A stretch of 5,171 nt of DNA from Acidobacteriota bacterium (GTDB lineage Bacteria; Acidobacteriota; Thermoanaerobaculia; Thermoanaerobaculales; Thermoanaerobaculaceae): the NCBI GenBank assembly GCA_021782525.1, contig JAJXUY010000152.1, positions 1 to 5,171 on the forward strand, read 5' to 3'. Position 1 is the first letter of the stretch. Each line of letters begins with the position of its first letter. The translations under genes were made by a program, and so were the position numbers. Shown in pieces: positions 1 to 4,609 of this stretch. The notes under the pieces are model-generated. The model worked only from the letters and a program-made list of their open reading frames with translations, did not search any database and had not been told where the DNA came from.

Positions 1-30
1 ACACCCTTCTTGCAGCCTGCTGCGCCCTAA
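1..30 (-). other. 5' end of a fifth gene cassette, cut by the window edge
   Basis: Reading on the minus strand, the crossover in the attC of cassette 4 is followed by TTAGGG and then a purine-rich stretch ending AAGAAGGGTGT. The purine run could be a ribosome-binding site, with the gene starting just outside the window, but no reading frame can be assigned. The recombination seam is GTTAGGG rather than the consensus GTTRRRY, so the last base departs from consensus. Confidence 0.6.
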
Positions 31-152
31 CGCCCCGCTTCAGGCGCGCGCCCGACGAACTGCGCGTCGTTGGCACCGCATGATTCTCGAACACCGTATC
101 TTCTCCACGCCGGGACCGTCGCGGGCGCGCCGCCTGCAAGCGGCTGTTAGGT
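25..152 (-). repeat. attC site of cassette 4 (128 bp, type 1)
   Basis: This is the recombination site at the end of cassette 4. On the minus strand the R'' box is ACCTAAC (152-146) and the R' box is GTTAGGG (31-25). The inner arms pair as CGCTTGCAGGCGC against CGCTTCAGGCGC. The gene-proximal arm carries one extra base, the extrahelical base typical of L''. The outer arms are nearly identical to those of the site at 1723-1850, while the middle 60-70 bases differ. R'' supplies the TAA stop codon of the cassette gene. The last base of R' (G) departs from GTTRRRY. Confidence 0.9.
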
Positions 153-551
153 GGCCCGTCCAGTACGGTCCAAGTCCACCCGATCTCTGGCAAAGTAGCG
201 CTTTTCAGGTCTACCGAACGCCAACACGGACGCGAGGTAGGTGATGAGAGCCATACACGCCCAAAGTGGCCACGTCCGCCCGAGGCGCTGGCCGCGAAAA
301 CCGATCATGAGGAACGCTGTCCAGCCCACAGCCGCCGTGGACCCCAGGTACAAGGCGTTGAGGACCCGCGCCCAGTGCCGCCTCCGAAGGAGACCGAAAA
401 GGCACACCCCGCTGAAAAGAACAATGACCCCTGCCACGAACATCTCGACCGGGTCGAGCGTCGTTATGTAGAGAACACCCTCGCCCACCGCTCCGAGTAA
501 AAGGAGTGCCTGAACAACCATGGTAACCACGACCGAGACGGGTGCTCTCAC
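147..551 (-). CDS. Cassette 4: small four-helix membrane protein, function unknown
   Basis: I do not recognise this protein. With a GTG start at 551 it is 134 residues with four hydrophobic segments: about 5-30 (VSVVVTMVVQALLLLGAVG), 34-55, 61-85 and 93-113. An RRRHWAR loop lies between helices 2 and 3, and the C-terminal tail is charged. It is predicted to be an inner-membrane protein. The start is uncertain. The frame is open to a GTG at 572, but that lies inside the attC R' box. GTG 551 has a weak GAGGCAGG upstream and places an arginine before helix 1. ATG 521 has no Shine-Dalgarno site and would shorten helix 1. The TAA stop (149-147) lies inside the R'' box, so the gene fills the cassette. 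Small multi-helix proteins are common cassette cargo, but nothing here points to a specific role. Confidence 0.75.
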   Translation of the reverse strand: MRAPVSVVVTMVVQALLLLGAVGEGVLYITTLDPVEMFVAGVIVLFSGVCLFGLLRRRHWARVLNALYLGSTAAVGWTAFLMIGFRGQRLGRTWPLWACMALITYLASVLAFGRPEKRYFARDRVDLDRTGRAT

Positions 552-570
552 GGACAACCTGCCTCGGCCC

Positions 571-668
571 ACCTAACGCCGCCGTTCAGCCGCCCGCCGG
601 CTGGCGCGCGGGTTGCGCACGCAAGCCGCGTGACAGCCGAGTGGGGCGGCTGCAACGGCTGGTTAGGC
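571..668 (-). repeat. attC site of cassette 3 (98 bp, type 2)
   Basis: On the minus strand R'' is GCCTAAC (668-662) and R' is GTTAGGT (577-571). The L arms are CCGTTGCAGCCG (gene-proximal, with the extra G) and CCGTTCAGCCG. By eye it differs from the attC at 1039-1136 at 8 of 98 positions, so the two are close relatives. The central part is also GC-rich and folds back on itself. R'' provides the TAA stop of the cassette 3 gene. The last base of R' (T) belongs to cassette 4 and matches the A that opens cassette 4's own R'' box. Confidence 0.92.
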
Positions 669-1004
669 GTCATCTCCGCGTCCACCGAGGTACGCGACCG
701 ACTTGCATTGCGGGCAACGAGGACTCGCACCACCGTAATGGAGAAGACGGACGAGCTTGCCTTCAAAGTCCCAGCACCGTGAACAGAAGGGACCTTCCCG
801 CCGCTTCCCCGGGGTCGATCGCCAATAGGCATTCTGGTCGAACGCTAGCTCATCCCTAACCTCGAGTCGACTCTCTAGCTCCCTATTCTCGTCAACCAGG
901 TCCATGACCTGGGCCTGCAAATCGAGGAGTGTGCGGTAGAGATCGAGGTTATCCATCTGCTGGATGATCTTGACAGCGTCCTTCACCGACTCGACTACTC
1001 CCAT
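663..1004 (-). CDS. Cassette 3: coiled-coil and zinc-ribbon protein, function unknown
   Basis: The product is 113 residues. An amphipathic N-terminal helix (about 1-20) leads into a heptad-like, Leu/Glu-rich segment (about 22-53, containing LLDLQAQVMDLVDENRELES) that should form a coiled coil. A linker with DQNAYW follows. A C-terminal four-cysteine zinc ribbon holds C74-x2-C77 and C97-x2-C100 (CSRC and CPQC). Small proteins with this coiled-coil plus CxRCWD zinc-ribbon architecture recur in bacterial genomes as uncharacterised proteins. Dimerisation through the coiled coil and zinc binding are inferences. ATG 1004 is chosen because GGGGAGG lies 5 bases upstream, inside the cassette. The TAA stop is part of the attC R'' box. 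It is soluble, with no signal peptide. Confidence 0.85.
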   Translation of the reverse strand: MGVVESVKDAVKIIQQMDNLDLYRTLLDLQAQVMDLVDENRELESRLEVRDELAFDQNAYWRSTPGKRREGPFCSRCWDFEGKLVRLLHYGGASPRCPQCKSVAYLGGRGDDA

Positions 1005-1038
1005 TGCATCCTCCCCAGCTCTTGCCTCACACCATGAC

Positions 1039-1136
1039 GCCTAACGCCGCCGTTCAGCCGCCCGCCGGCTGGCGCGCGGCTTGCCCGCGCAGGCCGCGTG
1101 ACAGCCGAGTGGGACGGCTGCAACGGCATGTTAGGC
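1039..1136 (-). repeat. attC site of cassette 2 (98 bp, type 2)
   Basis: On the minus strand R'' is GCCTAAC (1136-1130) and R' is GTTAGGC (1045-1039). The inner arms are CCGTTGCAGCCG (extra G, gene-proximal) and CCGTTCAGCCG. The R' seam joins the start of cassette 3, whose leader of about 34 bases precedes its ATG. The site is a near duplicate of the attC at 571-668. Confidence 0.92.
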
Positions 1137-1147
1137 AGCGACCATTT

Positions 1148-1705
1148 CTAGAACTTCAGCACCGACTTAATCAGAGCGAAGGCGATAGCTGCAAGGACAC
1201 CTCCGAGTGCAGTGATTGCGAGGCGGCCGAGCGGCTTGTCGTACCAGGGTTTGTGGACTGAGAGAAGAAAGGCCGCGTGAGACGCGATGAGCTGTGCGAG
1301 ATCCGTCTGGGCTTTCGCGAGCAGCCACTCCCGGCGCGCATCCACCGACCACTGGTTCTTGAAGCCGATTAGTTCTGCCTGACGAGCCAGAAGTCCGTTA
1401 AGCGCTTCTGACACCGCAGCCATCTGTGCCGCGAGCGGACGCAGGAGCAGTGACTTGAGTTGCTGGTCAGCGGGAGGCCGAAAGGCTTCCAACGCCTTTC
1501 GAACCGCGTCAAGATAGGCGTTCAAGAGGTCATCCAGTCCATGCTCGCAAGCCTGCTGTAGCTGCTGCATCAGACCAGAGGAGCGACTGTTGCCAGTTGT
1601 ACCGGCTCGGTTCTGCACCGTGTTCAAGTCCGACTGGACCTTCGCCATGCGGTCGGACCAATAGAGGCTCGCGGCATTCTGAAGGTACGTCTCCACCTCA
1701 GGCAT
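1148..1705 (-). CDS. Cassette 2: helical protein with C-terminal membrane anchor, function unknown
   Basis: I do not recognise this 185-residue protein. Residues 1-150 are rich in Ala, Leu, Gln, Arg and Glu and look almost wholly alpha-helical, with a low-complexity turn near 33-45 (GTTGNSRSSG). Residues about 159-180 (LGRLAITALGGVLAAIAFAL) form one transmembrane helix followed by a short basic tail (KSVLKF). The layout is that of a tail-anchored protein with a large cytoplasmic helical domain. There is no N-terminal signal peptide. ATG 1705 is supported by GGAGG five bases upstream. The TAG stop lies 11 bases before the attC R'' box. It is not obviously a toxin, antitoxin or resistance protein. 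Confidence 0.85.
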   Translation of the reverse strand: MPEVETYLQNAASLYWSDRMAKVQSDLNTVQNRAGTTGNSRSSGLMQQLQQACEHGLDDLLNAYLDAVRKALEAFRPPADQQLKSLLLRPLAAQMAAVSEALNGLLARQAELIGFKNQWSVDARREWLLAKAQTDLAQLIASHAAFLLSVHKPWYDKPLGRLAITALGGVLAAIAFALIKSVLKF

Positions 1706-1722
1706 TCAGGCCTCCAGTCGCT

Positions 1723-1850
1723 GCCTAACGCCCCGCTTCAGGCGCGCGCCCATTCCACTGGGCCCTGCCGGCAGCTCATGACCCTGGACCACGCTGTACC
1801 CTCCAAACCAGCAGACCGCCGGGCGCGGCGCCTGCAAGCGGCTGTTAGGC
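1723..1850 (-). repeat. attC site of cassette 1 (128 bp, type 1)
   Basis: On the minus strand R'' is GCCTAAC (1850-1844) and R' is GTTAGGC (1729-1723). The pairing arms are CGCTTGCAGGCGC (gene-proximal, extra G) and CGCTTCAGGCGC, extended by a GCGC-rich stem. It is exactly as long as the attC of cassette 4 (25-152) and shares its outer arms, but the central spacer differs. The extra base in the gene-proximal arm fixes the orientation: the cassette reads on the minus strand, with intI upstream. Confidence 0.93.
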
Positions 1851-1858
1851 GGACCCCC

Positions 1859-2305
1859 TTAACAAGACCAATCCACGAAGTCAAAGTACACGATTGCACG
1901 AAATCGGCGCGCGGAGTAACGGTCGAGCGGTGGGAGACCGACGAACCGAAGCGCGCAAACCGCGCTCAGCGCGGTCTCACTAAGACCCATCGGAAGGCCT
2001 CGGATAACCCTGGCGTCGGTTACCGAGCCGTCTGCCGCAATGACCCCTTCGACCTCGACAATTCCCCGGACCCGCGCCTTCGCGGCACCCTGTGGATACT
2101 CTAGGGGAGCCGGTAGCGACTCCAAGTACGCAAACAGATCGTCTTCGGAGCCCTCAGCGTCACGCAGGGTGAGGCACGCGACCGTCCCCTTCCCATTAGG
2201 CAAGGGTAGAAGTCCGCCTGCGAAACGTTCACCTGCCATCAAGGAGCCCATTGGGTAGCGGTGGGCACATCCGCCGGTCAGCACCGACGCGCTGCACGCG
2301 AGCAT
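1859..2305 (-). CDS. Cassette 1: TonB C-terminal-domain protein, probable lipoprotein
   Basis: From ATG 2305 the product is 148 residues. Residues about 70-145 resemble the TonB C-terminal fold: after EYPQGA comes GIVEVEGVIAADGSVTDARV, then LSETALSAVCALRF and a final beta strand (RFRAIVYFDFV). In TonB this domain contacts outer-membrane receptors, but standalone versions occur in many secreted proteins of unknown role, and there is no TonB-type N-terminal helix or proline-rich spacer here. The N-terminus reads MLACSASVLTGGC, a plausible but imperfect lipobox. The start is doubtful. The basic residues expected before the hydrophobic stretch (RRN) are encoded upstream of ATG 2305, right at the recombination seam, and no Shine-Dalgarno site precedes ATG 2305. 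The frame stays open into attI, with in-frame ATGs at 2404 (181 aa) and 2434 (191 aa). The latter has GAGG six bases upstream. The TAA stop lies 8 bases before R''. Confidence 0.72.
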   Translation of the reverse strand: MLACSASVLTGGCAHRYPMGSLMAGERFAGGLLPLPNGKGTVACLTLRDAEGSEDDLFAYLESLPAPLEYPQGAAKARVRGIVEVEGVIAADGSVTDARVIRGLPMGLSETALSAVCALRFVGLPPLDRYSARRFRAIVYFDFVDWSC

Positions 2306-2322
2306 GGCAATGATGGCGTTCC

Positions 2323-2576
2323 GCCTAACGCAAATTAGATGGACTAAGGGAAATCGGGAGGGCGAGAGGCGGAGGCTCGGGTTACGATTTCCGTTAGCGG
2401 ACATTTGGTCTTCGAACCTCCTGGCAAGACTCATTATGCGCCTCGCCTGTTGCCGTGGCGGGGTCCGGGATAGGCGGCGCCGGAGGCCGCCTATACCGTC
2501 CACAGGGTGACCCCTCCGCTGGTCGGTCGCCGGCCATCCTGTCGCCGCGAAAGTCGACCCCTCTCCAACTCAGCGC
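2323..2576 (-). other. attI: Presumed attI recombination region, downstream of intI
   Basis: This is the stretch between the intI stop codon and the first cassette. It ends in GTTAGGC (2329-2323), the seam where cassette 1 joins. That box has no attC-like partner on its intI side, as expected of an attI site. The region has no convincing gene of its own. It contains a perfect hairpin (2470-2494), an AGGAGG (about 2425-2420) and a GAGG before ATG 2434 that could start translation into cassette 1. I found no well-formed -35/-10 pair for a cassette promoter: CATAAT (2438-2433) and TCTAAT near 2335 are isolated -10-like hexamers. The crossover is firm, while the full extent of attI is an inference. 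Confidence 0.75.
2470..2494. repeat. Perfect 9-bp inverted repeat in the attI region
   Basis: ATAGGCGGC and GCCGCCTAT are exact reverse complements separated by a 7-base loop. No T-run follows on either strand, so a classical intrinsic terminator for intI is unlikely. On each strand an arm reads TAGGCGGC, close to the TTAGGCGG at the cassette 1 seam. The arms could therefore be integrase-binding boxes of attI or a degenerate recombination site. A structural role in intI mRNA is the alternative. Confidence 0.7.
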
Positions 2577-3595
2577 TCACAGGCCGTCGACCGGACTCCG
2601 CACGCCGCGCCCGCCGGCCTTGTTCAACACGTGCGTGTAGATCATGGTCGTCGAGACGTCCTTGTGTCCCAGCAACTCCTGGATCGTGCGGATGTCGTAC
2701 CCGTCCTCGAGCAGGTGCGTGGCGAACGAGTGCCGCAGCGTGTGACAGCCGACCGGCTTGCTCAGGCCCGCCTGCAGGGCGGCCGCGCGCACGGCCTTCT
2801 GGACGGCGCTCTCGTGCAGGTGGTGGCGCATGAGGGCGCCGGTCGTCTCGTCCTTCCACACGGTCGTCGCCGGGAACACCCACTGCCACGGCCATTCCCG
2901 GCCCGCGTTCGGGTACTTGAGCGCGAGCGCGCCCGGGAGCCGCACCCTCCCCGCCCCGGCCGCGAGGTCCCGACATGGCGTGCCTGGACTTTGGCGAGGT
3001 GCTCCTCGATCGGCGCCCGCAGCGAAACAGGGAGCATGGTGTGCCGGTCCTTCCCACCCTTGCCGTTGCGGATCAGGATCTCGTTGCGCTCGAAATCCAG
3101 GTCCTTGACCCGGAGCTGAAGCCCTTCGAGCAGCCGCATCCCGGTCCCGTAGAGCAGGCGGCAGACGAGGCTCGGCGTCCCACGCACACCGGTCAGGAGC
3201 CTCCTCACCTCGTCGCGGCTCAGGACCACGGGCAAACGGGCGGGCCGCCGCGCCCTCACGAGGCATTCCAGCCAGGGGACCTCGAGGCCCAGCGCCTCCC
3301 GGTACAGGAACAGCAGCGCCGCGAGCGCCTGGTTCTGGGTGGAGGCCGCGACGTGACCTTCGACGGCGAGGTGGGACAGGAACGTGTTGATCTCGACGTC
3401 GCCCATCTCCCGCGGATGCCGCTTGCCGTGGAAGAGGATGAAGCGGCGGATCCAGCCGACGTAGGCATCCTCGGTGCGCGGCGAGTAGTGCCGCGCTCGC
3501 AGCGCCGTGCGCACGAGGTCGAGCAGGCGCGGCGCGCGGGCTTCGGGTGTCGCTGCAAACAACGTGGCGATCTTCACGCTGATCGGGCGGTCCAT
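2577..3595 (-). pseudogene. intI: Integron integrase IntI, interrupted by a one-base frameshift
   Basis: This is a tyrosine recombinase that inserts and excises cassettes. Restoring one base gives 339 residues, a normal IntI length. The N-terminal SAM-like domain (about 22-110) contains [18 protein letters not shown]. The catalytic residues are all present: R154 ([10 protein letters not shown]), H285 and R288 ([10 protein letters not shown]), H311 (ELLGH) and Tyr320 (MIYTH). K179/K182 sit in GKGGKDR. The IntI-specific insert (about 223-245, [20 protein letters not shown]) separates it from XerC/D. The upstream frame ends its homology at QARHV (codon GTC at 2974), while the downstream frame resumes at RDLAAG (2972). 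The 1019-base length confirms that one base is missing. No slippery heptamer is visible, so this is a mutation or a sequencing error. ATG 3595 has AGGAG six bases upstream. It lies in the same direction as the cassettes. Confidence 0.95.
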
Positions 3596-3650
3596 GCGGA
3601 TCTCCTCTCCCGAAACGGCGTGAACGGTGCCCCCAATCTGGCGCCTTGGC

Positions 3651-3678
3651 GCGGCGGCGTCAAGCGCCCGGCCGCCGC
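3651..3678. repeat. GC-rich hairpin in the intI leader
   Basis: GCGGCGGC (3651-3658) and GCCGCCGC (3671-3678) are perfect reverse complements around a 12-base loop, about 55 bases upstream of the intI start. If transcription starts near 3786 the hairpin lies in a leader of about 190 bases and could slow translation or transcription of intI. In DNA this GC-rich, such stems also arise by chance. Confidence 0.4.
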
Positions 3679-3782
3679 CCCGCGCGGGCCCGGCCGGCGC
3701 AAAGCACGCTGCCGCGGTTGGATCGATCGCCAAATCGCTGAACACGCGTGACTTTTCTCGGCACGATGGTTTTCTCAGGCGT

Positions 3783-3815
3783 CGTCTCGCAAATTGTATA
3801 CCAGGTAACGAGACG
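3783..3815 (-). promoter_or_regulatory. Candidate intI promoter inside an inverted repeat
   Basis: On the minus strand TGGTATACAAT (3803-3793) gives an extended -10 motif (TG-n-TATACA) or a TACAAT hexamer one base from consensus. It stands out in a local AT-rich patch. No good -35 lies 16-18 bases upstream. The element is flanked by CGTCTCG (3815-3809) and CGAGACG (3789-3783), perfect 7-base arms 19 bases apart, as an operator for a dimeric repressor might be. No LexA-type CTG-N10-CAG box was found by eye between 3596 and 3850, although LexA controls many other intI genes. The predicted leader is about 190 bases. Confidence 0.45.
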
Positions 3816-3897
3816 CTACGCCCCGCTGGTTGCACCGACGGCGCACCGGCCTGGTGGTGCCGGCGGCCGAGCCACGGCGAACGAGGCGAACGGGCGC

Positions 3898-3918
3898 CCG
3901 GCGCCGCACGGCGGCCGG
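3898..3918. terminator. Weak candidate terminator hairpin after the exported-protein gene
   Basis: The arms GCCGC/GCGGC close a three-base loop and extend with CCGG/CCGG after a small bulge. It lies 25 bases past the stop codon at 3943 and before the intI promoter. No T-run follows, so intrinsic termination is doubtful. Nothing else recognisable is seen in 3804-3942. Confidence 0.25.
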
Positions 3919-3942
3919 CAGGACGCTTCAGCAGGAGCGGCG

Positions 3943-4506
3943 CTACGGCAGGCGGGCGGCGGTCTGGTCGGCGAGGCGCTTGACCTTCTCGGGCGGGAGC
4001 AGGTCGGCCGCGGTCGCGGCGGAGACCGACAGCGAGTAGTACGACAGCCCCTTGACGGCTCCGCAGGTGGTCCCGAGCGCCACCGGCTCGTCGCCGTGCG
4101 TCGCGGGCGGCGTCATCGTCCAGCAGGTCGTGGCGCCGAGCTTCGTCTCCTTGACCGTGTAGCCCATCGAGCGCAGTCGCTCCCGCGGCGCCGCGAGCCT
4201 CGCCTCGGCCTCCTTCACCGCCTCGGGACCGGCCGGCTCGCGGCCGTACGCCAGCGTCAGCGCGCGCGTCCCGGCGCTCCCCTGGCAGGTCCATGCCGTC
4301 TCGCCCGGGAGGTGCGCCGCGCCTTTGGCGAACGGGACCGCCATCCCGGCCAGCGGCCGGGCGAGCTTGGCGCCGAGCGCCGCCTCGATCTCGGCCGGCC
4401 GCAGCGGGGCGCACGCCTGCTGCGACGCCGGGCTCGACTGGGCCAGCAACGGCACCGCCACCAGACACGAAACCGCGAACATCGTGCACGCCGGTCGCTT
4501 CGTCAT
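3943..4506 (-). CDS. Exported four-cysteine protein of unknown function
   Basis: I do not recognise this 187-residue protein. The start at ATG 4506 gives a standard Sec signal peptide: basic MTKR, a hydrophobic core (about 8-21, FAVSCLVAVPLL), and likely cleavage after LLA near residue 22. The mature part is compact with four cysteines (C32, C74, C128, C148), which could form two disulfides in the periplasm. Segments include LRPAEIEAALGAKL, a strand-like RALTLAYG, a helix with EARLAAPRERLRSMGYTV, and YYSLSVSAA. A G-rich Shine-Dalgarno stretch (GGGGGGA) lies just upstream. The frame is open further upstream, to about 4665, but that part lacks a signal peptide and overlaps the preceding gene. 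It follows 4610-5014 on the same strand with a gap of 103 bases and may be co-transcribed. It belongs to the chromosomal flank, not the cassettes. Confidence 0.82.
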   Translation of the reverse strand: MTKRPACTMFAVSCLVAVPLLAQSSPASQQACAPLRPAEIEAALGAKLARPLAGMAVPFAKGAAHLPGETAWTCQGSAGTRALTLAYGREPAGPEAVKEAEARLAAPRERLRSMGYTVKETKLGATTCWTMTPPATHGDEPVALGTTCGAVKGLSYYSLSVSAATAADLLPPEKVKRLADQTAARLP

Positions 4507-4551
4507 CGGAGATCCCCCCTGCGCAACTGCCACCCACCCGCTTCTGGCGTC

Positions 4552-4581
4552 GCCGCCCGGCGGCCGCACCCGGCGGGCGGC
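4552..4581. repeat. GC-rich inverted repeat between the two flanking genes
   Basis: GCCGCCCG (4552-4559) and CGGGCGGC (4574-4581) pair perfectly around a 14-base loop in the gap after the zinc-ribbon gene. There is no T-run, so it is at best a weak or factor-assisted terminator or an mRNA-stabilising stem. Confidence 0.35.
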
Positions 4582-4609
4582 CGGGCCGCGCCCGCGGATC
4601 ATAGCGCGC

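Larger units (their letters stand above)
1..3803 (-). mobile_element. Integron (intI, attI, four complete cassettes, start of a fifth), reverse layout
   Basis: An integron captures promoterless gene cassettes by IntI-mediated recombination between attI and the folded attC site of each cassette. Here an IntI-type recombinase (3595-2577) is followed by a non-coding attI region, a GTTAGGC crossover at 2329-2323, and four gene-plus-attC units. Cassette limits set by the G|TT crossover are 2328-1729 (600 bp), 1728-1045 (684 bp), 1044-577 (468 bp), 576-31 (546 bp) and 30-1 (partial). All cassette genes lie on the minus strand, the same strand as intI, and the array starts at the 3' end of intI. The array continues past position 1, so its size is unknown. 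The right limit is set at the presumed intI promoter and is approximate. Confidence 0.93.

Noticed and set aside
542..859. Plus-strand frame spanning the attC of cassette 3 and part of its gene.
   Set aside because: Its composition follows the attC repeat (the same VQPPAGWRA peptide appears from the attC at 1039-1136), and it opposes a well-supported cassette gene.
25..1850. The regularly spaced palindromic repeats could be taken for a CRISPR array or REP elements.
   Set aside because: The units are 98 or 128 bp with R/L box structure, separated by whole genes of different length. This is diagnostic of attC sites.
1778..2104. Plus-strand frame across the attC of cassette 1 and the TonB_C gene.
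   Set aside because: It is antisense to a gene with recognisable domain structure and has no convincing ribosome-binding site or domain.
2433..2438. CATAAT as the -10 of a cassette promoter in attI.
   Set aside because: No acceptable -35 is found at 16-18 bases, and it overlaps the ATG at 2434. It was kept only as a remark within the attI entry.
2577..3595. The recombinase could be a XerC/XerD protein.
   Set aside because: The IntI-specific insert (KYPNA...WPWQWVFP), the RHH motif after it and the adjacent attC array identify an integron integrase.
3717..3723. GTTGGAT on the plus strand upstream of intI, matching GTTRRRY, where a standard attI would lie.
   Set aside because: A motif this degenerate is expected several times by chance in a window of this size. 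No attC or cassette follows it to the right.
3815..3830. Similarity of CTACGCCCCGCTGG upstream of the intI promoter to the attC arm CTAACGCCCCGCTTC.
   Set aside because: Only a 10-base core matches. The R box is imperfect and no partner arm with GTTRRRY is found nearby, so a relic attC is not supported.
2762..4537. Very long open frame continuing upstream of intI through the non-coding gap and across the exported-protein gene.
   Set aside because: It reflects few stop codons in GC-rich DNA. Homology to IntI starts only at ATG 3595, which has its own Shine-Dalgarno site. The upstream part is low-complexity Arg/Gly/Ala, antisense-like or out of frame with a better gene.
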